From Nannocystis exedens (GTDB lineage Bacteria; Myxococcota_A; Polyangia; Nannocystales; Nannocystaceae): DNA of 64,000 nucleotides. The DNA lies in NCBI RefSeq assembly GCF_002343915.1, contig NZ_NETK01000001.1, forward strand, positions 1,488,001-1,552,000. Direction: 5' to 3'. The translations under genes were made by a program, and so were the position numbers. Under the pieces are notes generated by a model. That model did not search any database, had not been told where the DNA came from, and saw only the letters and a program-made list of their open reading frames with translations. Positions 7,657 through 16,916 of this stretch are shown one piece after another (position 1 is the first letter of the stretch; each line of letters opens with the position of its first letter).

Positions 7657-9471
7657 TCAGCCGAGGTCGCCCCACTGGACGATCGTGCCGTCGGCCGAGC
7701 CGCTCCACAGTGCGCCGTCGACCCAGCTCAGCGCGCAGACCTCGTCGGTGTGGCCGTACAGCGCCGCGACCTGCTCGCCGGACGGGACTCGGTGCTGCGT
7801 GATCGCGCCCGACTCGTGACCGACGAACAGCCACACGTCGCCGAAGCACACGCTGCGCGGCGCCGGCCCCAGCTCGACGACAGCGCCGGTGGCGATCCGG
7901 ACCAGGCGCGCGACGTCGCGGCAAGCCGCGGCGACGTGCATGGCGTCAGGGCTGAGCGCGATCGCATGGGCGCAGTCGGGCAGCCGGATCGACAGCAGGG
8001 ACTTCCCCTTGGCGAGCGCCGCCACGACCAGCTCCTCCCCGACCATCGCGGCGACGGCCGTGTCACACAGGGCGATGCACCCCATGATGCCCTTGAGCTT
8101 GAGGGTCTTGACCGCTTTCGCCGCCCCGAACGCGCGCCACTGGACCTGGCAGGCCGTCTCGGAGGGGTCGCGGGCCCGGGAGTACACGAGCGAGCCCCAG
8201 ATCGCGCCGTTCGGCGTCAACGCCAGCGCGCCGCCGTTTCCCTTCACCGGCACCGACTCGACGTCCACGCCGGCCGCGTCGAGCACGCGCAGCGTGAACC
8301 TCCGGTGCATGTCTTGCCGCATGACGAGCAGGCGTTGGCCATCGGGCGTGCGTACGACGTCGTGGACCCCGGTCTCGTCGAGGATCTTCGCGGCTCCGCT
8401 CGCGCGGTCGATCTCCAGCACCGACAGGCGCGTGTTGGGTGGCTGGCAGGTATGCACTGTCAGCGTGGCCCCGTGGAACAGCAAGCGGCGCGCGCCCTGA
8501 CTGTACCCGGTCAAGGTCGCGCTCGGCTGGCTCGGCTGGTCGATGTTCCAGATCGACACGCTGGCGTCGGTGTAGTCGATCGCGGCGACGTGCGCCGCGC
8601 TGGAAGCCGCCCCCTGACCGCGCCAGTGAGGGCCCGCGCCCCACACGCCGGGCTGCTCGGTCGAGAAGATGACCCGCCTCGCCACCACGTCCCAGACCTG
8701 CACGCGCTCGAGTGGCGCGTGGAAGGTGAGGCGCGTGCGGTCGTGCGAGATGGTCGCGCTGTCGGCATCGTGCGGCAGGCCGTCGCGCTCGTCGAACTCG
8801 CCGTCGAAGAAGGCGATCCGCTTGCCGTCGACGCCCATCATGCCGCCCTGCGCGTCGGCGAAGAACGGATTGAGTCCGAGGAACATGCCGTCCTCATGGG
8901 ACTCGAGGCGACCGTCGGGATGGACGACGAGCAGCCCCTCGCTCCGCATGTAGACCGTGTAGTCGGGGCGGACGGCGAGCGCAGTGGCCATACCCGTATC
9001 CCCCGGCAGCTCGACCTCGCCGAGGGCGCTGCCGGTGGCGACGTCGGCCGCGGACAGCATCCACGAGGCCGCATTCCGGCGCCAGTACAGGCGGGCACCG
9101 TCCGGCGAGAGCCCGCCGCAGAATCGATAGCCGAAGTCGAGCTCGCGCAGCAGCGTGACGACGCGCGCCGACGTCGGCCACACCCGCACCACCGCGTTGC
9201 CTCGCGGATCCCGGATCGCGGCCACCACCGACTCGCCGTCGGGATGCGCGGCCATCCACTCCACGCCGCCGCCGAGCTCAACGGTCGCCCGGGGCGGCGC
9301 GGATGCTGTCGGATCGTGCAGCGTGAGGCCGTGGCTCGCGCCGACGATCAGCGAACCGTCGGCGAGGAAGGCCAGCGCGTGCGGCTTGCCGGCGAAGATG
9401 CGCAGCGTCGGAGCACGCGGGGCGGCGGGGAAGCGGGGGAGCGGGGCCGGGAAATACGAGGTCCAGGGCAT
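7657..9471 (-). CDS. WD40-type beta-propeller protein
   Basis: This 604-aa protein is built almost wholly of WD40-like blades. Recurrent units include HALAFLADGSLIVGASHGLTL, GVEWMAAHPDGESVVAAI, YTDASVSIWNIDQ, LYGHTDEVCALSWVDG and the terminal LWSGSADGTIVQWGDLG, the textbook blade ending. It starts MPWTSYFPAPLPRFPAA with no signal peptide, so it is probably cytoplasmic and may scaffold protein-protein contacts. The blade number suggests one large or two propellers. No partner gene is adjacent. A decayed propeller gene begins just upstream on the other strand. Confidence 0.85.
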   Translation of the reverse strand: MPWTSYFPAPLPRFPAAPRAPTLRIFAGKPHALAFLADGSLIVGASHGLTLHDPTASAPPRATVELGGGVEWMAAHPDGESVVAAIRDPRGNAVVRVWPTSARVVTLLRELDFGYRFCGGLSPDGARLYWRRNAASWMLSAADVATGSALGEVELPGDTGMATALAVRPDYTVYMRSEGLLVVHPDGRLESHEDGMFLGLNPFFADAQGGMMGVDGKRIAFFDGEFDERDGLPHDADSATISHDRTRLTFHAPLERVQVWDVVARRVIFSTEQPGVWGAGPHWRGQGAASSAAHVAAIDYTDASVSIWNIDQPSQPSATLTGYSQGARRLLFHGATLTVHTCQPPNTRLSVLEIDRASGAAKILDETGVHDVVRTPDGQRLLVMRQDMHRRFTLRVLDAAGVDVESVPVKGNGGALALTPNGAIWGSLVYSRARDPSETACQVQWRAFGAAKAVKTLKLKGIMGCIALCDTAVAAMVGEELVVAALAKGKSLLSIRLPDCAHAIALSPDAMHVAAACRDVARLVRIATGAVVELGPAPRSVCFGDVWLFVGHESGAITQHRVPSGEQVAALYGHTDEVCALSWVDGALWSGSADGTIVQWGDLG

Positions 9472-9498
9472 GAAGATTGCGCCAGGGATACCAGGGCC

Positions 9499-10560
9499 AT
9501 GTCCCGGGTGCTGTTGAAATTTCAGGTGGCGGCCTCATCACCCCGAGAGGATTCTCGGGGCTCGAAAACGACAAGGACCGCCGTGATCAAGAGTGCCAGG
9601 AAGAGCCCCAGGAACGAAGTCGAGATCGTCGCACCGACGAGCCGTCAGCTCACGATGCCGATGGCCGTCGTGGTGCAGCTCGACGGTGCGACGGGCAAGG
9701 TCGAGGCCGGGCCCGTCTCGCTGGGCAAAGTCGCCATCGCAGACGCGGGCAGCGGTCCGGCGATCGCCGCGGGCGACGACGGTTCCGTCTACGTGGCGTC
9801 GACGCGCTCAGGGCCGACGTGGGCGGTGTCCAAGGTCCGGCCGGCCGACGCGCTGCCGCTGGTGTGGACGGCGGGCGACGAGGTCAAGTCCACCAAGGCA
9901 TTCGGGGTCGCCCTCGCTGGCGACCGCGTGGTCGTCGTCGGGGCCTGCGAGGTGACGCCTGGTACCCATGACCTCAAGGTCTGGTGGGTCTCGGCGGAGG
10001 ACGGCGAGGTTTTGCTCGAGCGAACCTTTGCAACGCCGCAGAAGGACGATAAGGACAACGTGCTCGACGAGCTCGGGCGCGGCGTGACAGTCGTCGGCGA
10101 TCAGATCGTTGTGGTCGGCGAGCGCACGGTCTGGGGCGAGTTCAACAAAATATACCGGCGCGCGGTCGTGGTGCGGTACTCGCTTGACGGAGAGCTGCTC
10201 GGTGAGTGGACCTCGGGCGGGGGGCAGTTGGAGGAGGACGGAGCGATGGGGGTGGCGGCGCTCCGCGACGGCGGCTTCGTGATCGTCGGTTGGGGTCGTG
10301 ACTTGTTCACGATCCGCCCGATGAGGACCGCGAGGGCAAACTCGTCATCGCGGGGTCTCGCAAGGCGCCAGCCACCGACGCGGACGCCTGGATCTTCGCC
10401 ATCCCCGGCCCGCTCGGGGACTACGCGTGGGAAGTCGTCCGCAGCGGGCCCGGCGGCGTGGTCGTGATGCTCGTGCCGAACCCTGACTCCTGCCCGCTGC
10501 CGCCGTTGCAGGCGACGACGGCGGCGGCGGCGGCAAGCACGAGACGGCGCATGGCTGACA
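9499..10560 (+). pseudogene. Frameshifted delta-60/BNR-like beta-propeller protein
   Basis: From about 9640 the plus frame reads a clean propeller: MAVVVQLDGATGKVEAGPV, AAGDDGSVYVASTRSG, GDQIVVVGERTVWGEF, VVVRYSLDGELLGEWTSGG, ALRDGGFVIVGWGRDLF. At about 10310-10330 the sense moves to another frame (DREGKLVIAGSRKAPAT, DAWIFAIPGPLGDYAWEV) and continues to about 10560. One indel therefore breaks it. The repeats resemble those of the protein at the right edge of the window (62575-64000), a common secreted-propeller type in this lineage. The first 45 codons (from ATG 9499) are of uncertain coding status and no signal peptide is visible, so the true N-terminus may be lost. Confidence 0.65.
9541..9560. 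repeat. Perfect hairpin between divergent genes
   Basis: Arms CCCCGAGA (9541-9548) and TCTCGGGG (9553-9560) enclose the loop GGAT. A second short palindrome, TGAAATTTCA, lies about 20 bp upstream. No T-run follows on the plus strand, so this may be a protein-binding site or a remnant of an element end, not a terminator. Confidence 0.5.
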
Positions 10561-10759
10561 AACGTAGCGCGACTGGCGCGCGAAGTCACGGTCTGGCTCG
10601 GCTCGGAACTGTTCACCTCGCCAGGCGCGCAGCGCGACGCTCCCAGGTTGGCATGGACCGGGTTCTTCGCGCTCGGGCTCGACCTGTCCGAGGCGCCCGA
10701 GCCCGGCGTCGCGGTGGCGTGGTCGCGCGACGGTCGGCGAGCGAACGGCTTGACTGCCG

Positions 10760-11053
10760 ATGGCCCTTGCGCTCCTACTCTCCTGCGTGACCAGCAAGCG
10801 CGTGCCCGGTGGGGTGGTGCACAAGCTCCCTGTAGACCTGCGTGAGGCGCTGATCGCTAGCTCCACGGCGCTTGCTGCCTGGAGGGACATTACACCCTTG
10901 GCACGCAACGAGTTCATCTGCTGGGTCGAGGACGCGAAGCAAGCGATGACGCGAGAGCGCCGCATTCGCAGGACCCGAGAGGAGCTGGAAGAAGGCCAGC
11001 GCCGGCCCTGCTGCTGGCCCGGGTGCAAGCACCGCGAGCGAACGGGTGGGTGA
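10760..11053 (+). CDS. YdeI/OmpD-associated family protein
   Basis: The core HKLPVDLREALIASSTALAAWRD, ITPLARNEFICWVEDAKQA, RRIRRTREELEEGQRRPCCWPGC is the conserved C-terminal signature of the YdeI/OmpD-associated (bacteriocin-protection) family. At 97 aa it is the short, single-domain form. The ATG at 10760 gives a hydrophobic lead (MALALLLSC), whereas GTG 10787 would start just before the family homology; I cannot decide between them. In E. coli YdeI has been linked to envelope stress and resistance to peptides, but the biochemical role of the short forms is unknown. Confidence 0.75.
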   Translation: MALALLLSCVTSKRVPGGVVHKLPVDLREALIASSTALAAWRDITPLARNEFICWVEDAKQAMTRERRIRRTREELEEGQRRPCCWPGCKHRERTGG

Positions 11054-11115
11054 GACTCCGCCCCTCGAGGCGCCCTCGACCTGGTCGCCGACCTCGGCCT
11101 GGTCGCCGATAGCCG

Positions 11116-11501
11116 ATGGTGTGCGTCGTCGAGGGTGACCTGGTCGTCGACGGACCGCTGGTGATCCGCGACCTCGACCTCTACTTGCCGCTGTGGATCA
11201 AGGGCTCGCTGATCTCCCGCGATCTCGTGCTCAGCCTCGACGCTCAGGTGTTCATCGAGGGCGACCTCAAGCTGACGGGCAACCTCGTCACGGACGACCC
11301 ACCTGGTCGTCCACGGCGAGGCGCAGGTCGGCGCGTGGCTGCGGCCCAGTCACCGCGGCGCAATCTACCTCCCGGCATCGGTCCCCGATCCGATCGAGGG
11401 CGATGCCCTCTCGACGCGGCTCGCCCCCACGCTCGACCCGCGGCGAGACCTGGCCCTGTGCGAGCACGTACTCGCGGGCCAGCCGTTGCTTCGCGACTGA
11501 C
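11116..11501 (+). pseudogene. Frameshifted beta-helix (polymer-forming-like) protein
   Basis: The frame from 11116 reads stacked short beta units (VCVVEGDLVVDGPLVIRDLD, WIKGSLISRDLVLSLDAQ, VFIEGDLKLTGNLVTD), the pattern of bactofilin-like or right-handed beta-helix proteins. At about 11297 the sense shifts frame to HLVVHGEAQVGAWLRPS...DPRRDLALCEHVLAGQPLLRD and stops at 11501. A single frameshift thus splits it. Its start may be upstream, since the sequence before 11116 also shows repeated Leu-Val-Ala-Asp triplets. The function is unknown. Confidence 0.5.
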
Positions 11502-11617
11502 GCGCATCGCAACCCGGACAAAACCGAACAATCATCGGACCACCGCACTCCACAACGTGGTAGCTCGCACCGCGCGCGAGAGGTCGGGCCCAGGGCTCGA
11601 TGCCGTGGAGCTGGCAG

Positions 11618-13380
11618 CTAGTCCGGATTTCTCACCACGGGAAGGAATTCCGGCCGCACTTCCCGAGTTCGAGCGGGTGTGAAACGATTGCTGACCACCC
11701 AGGGGTACGGCCGGAACACGACAAGGTGTATCCGCACCGAGTTCGATTTTCAACCGGCCGGGCGGAGGCGTGTCGAGGCCGCCTTTGACGGCGGACGGGT
11801 CAGCTCGGACGGCGGCCTGCTGTTGCTGCGGGAGCTGACCGAGAGTTCAGGTGTGTTTCGGGACTTCGCGGCCTGCTTCCGGGACCACCGCGACCCGAGC
11901 CGCATCGAGCACACCGTCGAGGAACTGCTCGCGCAGCGCGTGCTGGGCCTGCTGTGTGGTTACGAGGACCTGAACGACCACGACGTGCTCCGCGACGATG
12001 CCTTGCTCGCGCTGGCGATAGGCAAGGCCGATCCGACCGGCGAGCAGCGCAAGCGGGTGCGCGACCGGGGCCATGCGCTGGCGGGCAAGAGCACGCTGAA
12101 CCGCCTGGAGCTGGCGAAGCCCACGGTGGCCGGCGACGAGCGCTACAAGAAGATCAGCTACGACGACCACGGCATCCAGCGCCTCTTCGTCGACACCTTC
12201 CTGGCCGCGCACGATCGGCCGCCCGCCGAGATCGTCCTCGATCTCGACGCGACGGACGACCCCGTACACGGCAAGCAGGAGGGTCGCTTCTTCCACGGCT
12301 TCTACGACAGCTACTGCTACCTGCCGCTGTACGTCTTCTGCGGCGACTTCATCCTTGGCGCCGCGCTGAACACCGCCGACAAGCAGCCAGTCAGCGGCGC
12401 GGTCGAGGAGCTCGAGAGGATCGTCAGTCAGATCCTCGCTCGCTGGCCGGCCGTCCGGATCATCGTGCGCGGCGATTCCGGCTTCTGCCGCGACGAGGTC
12501 ATGCGCTGGTGCGAGGACAACGGCCTCTTCTTCGTCCTCGGCCTGCAGAAGAACTCGCGCCTGATCGCCGAGCTCGAGGACGAGATGAAGCAGGCCCGCG
12601 CCATCTCCGAGCAGACCGGCAAGGATGCGCGCGTTTTCAAGGACTTTCGCTACGAGACCAACAGGACGTGGTCGCGAGAGCGCCGGGTGGTCGGCAAGGC
12701 CGAGTACACGACGGACAAGGAGAACCCGCGCTTCGTCGCCACCAACCTCTCGCATGACGAGTACGACGCGCTCGCTCTACGAGGACCTCTACTGCGCTCG
12801 TGGGGACATGGAGAACCGGATCAAGGAGCAGCAACTCGGCCTCTTCGCCGACCGCACCAGCGCCCACACGCTGCGCGCCAACCAGCTCCGCCTGTGGCTG
12901 TCGTCCGTCGCCTACATGATTCTCAACGAGCTCCGCCGGATCGCCCTCGCCGGCACCGAGCTCGCCCACGCCCAGGTCTCCACGATCCGCACGCGGCTGC
13001 TCAAGATCGGCGCCATCGTCACCGCCTCGGTCCGCAGGCTCCGCGTCTCCCTAAGCTCGGTCTTCCCGCTCCAGCACGTGTGGTGGCGCGTCCTCGAGAA
13101 CCTCCACCGCCATCACGTCATGAGACGCTGACGGCCTCGACATCCGTCACTCAAAGGGCGCGCCGCGCTGCGCGCCGGGGCTCGTCTGTCCTTATGCGCA
13201 GGTCACCCCAAACACGCAGCCGGCTTTGTAATCCATCTAACAGCTCGATCTCGCGCCAGCAGTGGGGCGTAACGAGCGCACCTCCCGGCTCACGTCGACG
13301 GCGTCCAACACCCTTCCACCAAGCCCCCTGACAGGCGCTTGGCGGGCCCCCACCCATCCGTGGTGAGAAATCCGGACTAG
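11618..13380 (+). mobile_element. IS1380-family element with perfect 23-bp terminal inverted repeats
   Basis: The left end CTAGTCCGGATTTCTCACC... (11618-11640) and the right end (13358-13380) are perfect inverted repeats over 23 bp. The flanking tetramers GCAG and CCAG differ at one base, so a short target duplication is likely but not clean. The element is 1763 bp with one transposase gene that has a frameshift. It appears to split a small host gene, whose 3' part is at 13382-13522. Confidence 0.9.
11679..13131 (+). pseudogene. tnpA: IS1380-family transposase with one frameshift
   Basis: The frame from 11679 runs through RRVEAAFDGGRVSSDGGLLL, the conserved N-terminus of IS1380 transposases. 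The first catalytic block is LDLDATDDPVHGKQEG (about residue 190), and the second Asp is in IIVRGDSGFCRDEV (about 265). Near 12770, after NLSHDEYDA, the sense jumps to LYEDLYCARGDMENRIKEQQ, containing the catalytic Glu, and ends HHVMRR at 13131. The two halves are otherwise full length (about 480 aa). A sequencing error, real decay or recoding cannot be separated here. Confidence 0.85.
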
Positions 13381-13381
13381 C

Positions 13382-13522
13382 CAGGAGCGAGACGAAGAGC
13401 TGCAGCGCCACGGGATGGATGTGGAAGGCATGCTGGCCAACCCCGCGGTGCGCAAGTTCGTCGACTGGGTCGCGAACAAGGATCCCGATTTCACCGCGAC
13501 CACGGGTAAGAAGCAGCGCTGA
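13382..13522 (+). pseudogene. 3' part of a small gene interrupted by IS1380
   Basis: Directly after the right end of IS1380 the plus frame reads QERDEELQRHGMDVEGMLAN, PAVRKFVDWVANKDPDF and stops. It is amphipathic, helical and coding-like. On the other side of the insertion, ATG 11600 gives MPWSWQ ending at the same CAG that opens the right part. Removing the element would therefore join MPWSWQ to ERDEELQRHG in frame and make a protein of about 50 aa. No family is recognised. Confidence 0.45.
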
Positions 13523-13545
13523 CCCGGTCGGCGCGGGAACCCGCC

Positions 13546-13848
13546 TCAGGCCGTCCGCGAGCGCAGCTGCCCCTCGTAGTCGCGCTTGCCGATCGGCACG
13601 CCGTGCGACCGCAGGATGTCGTAGGCGGTGACGGCGTGGAAATGGAAGTTCGGCAGCGGGCCAGTCCCCTTCGCCGAGCTGCAGGCGATGATGGTCAGGG
13701 CAGAAACCGCCGAGGTCGGCGCCTTCTCGCCGGTCGTGCGGCCTGTCCCCTTGGCCAGGTTCCAGGCGGCGGTGAACGCGGCGAAGCCCGGCGCATCCGC
13801 GGTGCAGGCCGACGCGACGAAGACGAGAGCGGCAGAGAGGCGGCGCAT
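13546..13848 (-). pseudogene. Lipoprotein leader fused to a DUF1993-like C-terminus
   Basis: The 100-aa minus ORF starts MRRLSAALVFVASACTADAP, a lipoprotein signal, and ends with NFHFHAVTAYDILRSHGVPI and GKRDYEG. That end is the conserved C-terminal motif of the DUF1993 family, normally cytoplasmic proteins of about 170 aa. The 60 residues between include two similar runs (LAKGTGR and SAKGTGP) and lack the DUF1993 helices. I read it as a chimera or rearranged remnant, not a working protein. Confidence 0.45.
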
Positions 13849-13851
13849 GGG

Positions 13852-14210
13852 GCTCTTTCAGCTGCGCGCGGACGCGCAAGCAGCACGGCCAGGCCGGCGG
13901 CGAGGCTCGCCCCTGCCGTGAGGCCGAGGGCAAGGGCCGTGGTACCCATGCGCTGGTAGCGGTCGTTCGCTGCGATCCCGGCGGCCGCCTCGTCGTCGGT
14001 CGGGGGCCGGTCGTCCACCATGTAAGCGGCGTTGATGGCGTCGCCCTCCTCGGCCGCGTGGCGGCGCCCCAGGAGGCTGGCGGTCATGCCGACGGCCAGA
14101 GGTGCGGCCAACCTCACGAGCGTCCCACCGACCGCCAGGCGAGCGACAGACCGGCGCGGCGAGGTGTCGCTCGTCAGCGCGGGTGCAGGGCCTTGCGCCC
14201 CGGGCTTCAC
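13852..14210 (-). CDS. Small predicted membrane protein
   Basis: From ATG 14210 the minus frame gives MKPGAQGPAPALTSDTSPRR, then two hydrophobic helices (LAVGGTLVRLAAPLAVGMTA at about 25-45 and TTALALGLTAGASLAAGLAV at about 89-108) separated by an acidic linker (AAEEGDAINAAYMVDDRPPTDDEA). After about residue 115 the frame stays open to 13695 but overlaps the start of the DUF1993-like ORF and turns low-complexity. The true C-terminus is therefore probably near 13852 and may have been moved by an indel. No family is recognised. Confidence 0.5.
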
Positions 14211-14294
14211 GGCGGGTTCTTGGAGCTCCGACCCGGCGAGGGGTGGCGCCGCTCCTCGATACCCACGACAAAAGCGAAGTCGCGCACGCGGCCC

Positions 14295-14936
14295 TCATGG
14301 ACCTGGCCATCCGGGCCTGTCTGATGGGACATGATCCGCGTGGTGCTCCAACGGCACTCGCAAGCGGTGGTCAGCTTCGGGCAGTTCCCTCGTGCGACGC
14401 ATGCGGCGTTCCCAGCGCCCGAGGGCGATGGATTCGCCGAACAGCAAGATCATCGCCAGGCCAAACGCCGTCCACGACGGGTAAAATACCAGCAGAGTAA
14501 AACCTATATTCTGCGCACACTGCACGAAGAAGCTACCGCGGCCGAAAAGGCGATGGTACGCGAAATCCCGAAATTCGGGCGAAGCCCCTAGGGGCGGCAT
14601 CTTGGGGGGGACGGCGGGTGCCAGAATCGAATTCAACGTCCCCGTCTGATTCAGTTCCTCAAGGAGAAGTTGCCGGCGCCGGGCGACGAGCGCTCTCCGG
14701 GTCCACCGCTCGAGTAGCCCGCCCCAGCCGCTGTAGAAGACCATAAAACCCAACGCGGCACTCCACCAAGAAAGGCCGAATGCATTGGCAAGGACCACAT
14801 AGACAGACAACCCACCCCAGAGGGCAAGTCCGGCCGTCGTCAGAAATGCATGGGCCCAAAACTGGTTGGTAGGGAGGATTCCCCACCGCTGTGGCGGCAG
14901 GGGCTGATTGTACGGAATGAGCTGCGAAGGCGGCAT
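14295..14936 (-). CDS. Four-helix membrane protein, candidate immunity partner
   Basis: The ATG at 14936 overlaps the stop of the upstream secreted-protein gene (shared TGATG), so the two are translationally coupled. The 213-aa product (MPPSQLIPYNQPLPPQRWG...) has hydrophobic helices at about 28-51, 54-75, 135-153 and 155-172. Charged stretches between them include LLERWTRRALVARRRQLLL. No family is recognised. A small multi-helix membrane protein coupled to a gene for a secreted protein with a hydrophobic Cys-rich tail is the usual layout of a bacteriocin precursor with its immunity protein. That reading is an inference. Confidence 0.65.
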   Translation of the reverse strand: MPPSQLIPYNQPLPPQRWGILPTNQFWAHAFLTTAGLALWGGLSVYVVLANAFGLSWWSAALGFMVFYSGWGGLLERWTRRALVARRRQLLLEELNQTGTLNSILAPAVPPKMPPLGASPEFRDFAYHRLFGRGSFFVQCAQNIGFTLLVFYPSWTAFGLAMILLFGESIALGRWERRMRRTRELPEADHRLRVPLEHHADHVPSDRPGWPGP

Positions 14937-15529
14937 CACTTGTTTTGGGCGCCGTTGCACTTGTCCGTGATGTAGCCGCCCACATTGCTCGTAATGGTCA
15001 CTCCCGTGCCCACACAGAGATCGGCCTTCGTCAAGAGCCAGCATGCGGCACCGACGCCGACGCCAGCGACGGCACCGGCGAGCCCGCCGGCGATCGTGCA
15101 TTTCAGGTCCTGTGCCCCTTGCGTCGCTGCAGTGAGCTCAACTTCGGACCAGACTTGAACGAGACTCGCGGCCACGGCCCGAACCTCGGACGGCGCGAGC
15201 GCACTCCACTCGGCCGCCTGGGAGGCGACCGCGCCGTCCTGCAGCACTACTTCGACGACGGGCGCTTCGCGGACGGTGATAAGCCCGCGCCCGGAGCCGG
15301 CTGCGTCGGTATCCAGCATGACTGAGACGCGTCCCACGCCCCCAAGATTGTAGTCGACAACCAGGACAACTCCATCATCGAGCCCCAGAGTCGCCGTCAC
15401 GGCGTCCACCGGGACGGACTCATCCAAGGACAGGATGACGTCTTCCGGCGTCATGGGCGCCACGGAGTCGGCGCGCGGCACGGCCGCCGATGAAAGGAGC
15501 AGGAACGCCGCGAGCCAATTGCTGAGCAT
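14936..15529 (-). CDS. Secreted protein with hydrophobic Cys-containing C-terminus (bacteriocin-like candidate)
   Basis: The start at ATG 15529 gives a clear signal peptide (MLSNWLAAFLLLSSAAVPRA, cleavage near 20). A middle region of about 110 aa is acidic and beta-rich (DVILSLDESVPVDAVTATLG, VVEVVLQDGAVASQAAEW). The last 55 or so residues are of a different kind: CTIAGGLAGAVAGVGVGAAC, WLLTKADLCVGTG, VTITSNVGGYITDKCNGAQN. They are Gly/Ala-rich with four cysteines. This two-part build resembles halocin-C8-type and other circular or disulfide bacteriocin precursors, where a propeptide precedes a hydrophobic Cys-rich core. The gene is coupled to a four-helix membrane protein. No database family is recognised. 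Confidence 0.6.
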   Translation of the reverse strand: MLSNWLAAFLLLSSAAVPRADSVAPMTPEDVILSLDESVPVDAVTATLGLDDGVVLVVDYNLGGVGRVSVMLDTDAAGSGRGLITVREAPVVEVVLQDGAVASQAAEWSALAPSEVRAVAASLVQVWSEVELTAATQGAQDLKCTIAGGLAGAVAGVGVGAACWLLTKADLCVGTGVTITSNVGGYITDKCNGAQNK

Positions 15530-16178
15530 GCTGTGAGCATCGCAGCCCTCTCGTAGAGGACAAGCAGGCGGCGGGAGCAATCCGTGGGCGGGCGAGGACC
15601 CGCCGTGACGCGCAGCACCCTTGGCCATCGCGGGCCCGCCGCCGCACGAGGGGATGGGGCCGAACACCGAGCTGCGGTACCCGTAGATTCTAGCGGATGC
15701 TGGGCTGCTTGACGGTGAGCCCGCGCGCTGCCGGAACTCGACCTGGCTTTTCGGGCAGCTCTACCGCTGTCAAGCGCCTGTGCCGGCGGCTCGCGGAAGC
15801 GAAGGGTTCCCCGCGGCTCACGCCGTGCGCGCGTGCCGAGCCTTCCTGCGGTTGCGCGACGCCCTCACGCACTGCATCGCCCGCCTCGGTCGCCCCTCGC
15901 GGCCGCGCTCCTGAGCGTTCCATCACCGACGTCGTCGCCGCCGACTTCACGGGCACGCGATCCTCCGCGAGGTCGATGAGCCCGACCTCGCGCGAGGAAG
16001 GCCGAGCGACAGTGGTTCAGGGGCCCTGCGCGTCGAGCTCGGGCCGGCGAATCGTCGACGAGGAAGCGAAGGTCGGCCACCCCCCGCGACGTCGCCGCGC
16101 GGCCCCAGGTACGCGCACCGGCGCGCTCGCTCTCGCTAGCATCCGCGAGCGAACGAACGGTGTCAAAATGGTCCGCCG
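15530..16178. other. 650-bp stretch without a supported gene
   Basis: ORFs on both strands are open (for example 15697-16182 plus), but their translations are Arg/Ser/Pro-rich, carry no motif and overlap each other, as expected of random ORFs in high-GC DNA. The promoter of the coupled pair at 14.3-15.5 kb should lie at its left end. Confidence 0.5.
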
Positions 16179-16377
16179 ATGACTACCTTACGCCTGCGTC
16201 CCCTGCTGTCCGTCCTCCTCTCGCCGATGCTGGCGGGCTGTCCCGACACCCCTGCCATGGAGACCGAGTCGACCTCGACCGGCGGGACCTCGACCGGAAC
16301 GACGTATCCGTCCGACGTAGTGCGTCGGGACTGGCCTCCGCCAAGGCTCTACAAGGGCTCCCGGAGGATCGATGACC
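16179..16377 (+). pseudogene. Truncated Ser/Thr-rich lipoprotein
   Basis: MTTLRLRPLLSVLLSPMLAG is followed by CPDTPAMETESTSTGGTSTG: a lipoprotein signal with the lipid Cys at about 21, then the Ser/Thr/Gly linker typical of this lineage. After about residue 45 the sequence becomes Arg-rich and runs into the IS66 region without a domain. The gene was probably cut by the IS66 insertion or a later rearrangement. Confidence 0.6.
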
Positions 16378-16578
16378 TCAAAGAAAAACGACGACTCGGA
16401 CACGCGCGGCGCGGTCGTGGTGCAGCCCAGAACACCGCCTCGAGGAAGCTTCTCGTTGCTGCTGCCCCCCAATATGGTTTGGGAGGAGCACCCCGTGGCC
16501 GGCGGGATCCGGCTGGACTTTCGGATTGCGACGGCGAGGGACATCGTGAAGCGGATCCGGGAGCGAGGTGAAGGGTGA
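16372..16578 (+). CDS. Small ORF coupled to IS66 tnpA
   Basis: The 68-aa product (MTSKKNDDSDTRGAVVVQ...PRGSFSLLLPPNMVWEEHPV...ARDIVKRIRERGEG) ends with a 4-nt overlap (GTGA) with the tnpA start. It has a reasonable composition and a short basic C-terminal helix but no recognised motif. It may be an accessory ORF of this IS66 element or a host scrap. It overlaps the tail of the truncated lipoprotein ORF, so its start is uncertain. Confidence 0.35.
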   Translation: MTSKKNDDSDTRGAVVVQPRTPPRGSFSLLLPPNMVWEEHPVAGGIRLDFRIATARDIVKRIRERGEG

Positions 16579-16916
16579 AGGCGCCCGAGACGAGCTCCGT
16601 ATGGCGGGAGCGGGTCGAGGCATGGACCCGAAGCGGCCTGACGTGCAAGGAGTACGCGACGAAGATCGGCGTCAACCCGCATACGCTAGCGGGCTGGCGG
16701 TGGAAGCTACGACGGCGGACCGCCGCCGCTGCACCGGCGAGGACCGGCTCGCCGGTCGCTGGTCTCGTCGACGTGACGGAAGAAGTCGCGGCCGCGCTGG
16801 TGAGAGAGATCGGTGTCATCGAGGTCGAGCTCGGCGGTGCGCTGGTGCGAGTCCGCGGCGAGGTCGACGGCGAGTCGCTCGTGCGAGTGCTGGGCGCGGT
16901 CGGAGGTCGTCGATGA
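16575..16916 (+). CDS. tnpA: IS66-family accessory protein TnpA
   Basis: The 113-aa protein (GTG start) begins KAPETSSVWRERVEAWTRSG, then LTCKEYATKIGVNPHTLAGWRWKL. This is the helix-turn-helix typical of IS66 OrfA, which helps transposition. The Ala-rich, Val/Glu-rich rest is also typical. Its stop overlaps the tnpB start (ATGA), the standard coupling in IS66 operons. Confidence 0.85.
   Translation: MKAPETSSVWRERVEAWTRSGLTCKEYATKIGVNPHTLAGWRWKLRRRTAAAAPARTGSPVAGLVDVTEEVAAALVREIGVIEVELGGALVRVRGEVDGESLVRVLGAVGGRR

Noticed and set aside
7261..10467. A 1068-codon plus-strand ORF across 7261-10467
   Set aside because: Most of it is antisense to the WD40 gene and has the Arg/Ala/Asp-rich composition of a high-GC shadow frame; only its last part coincides with the propeller pseudogene.
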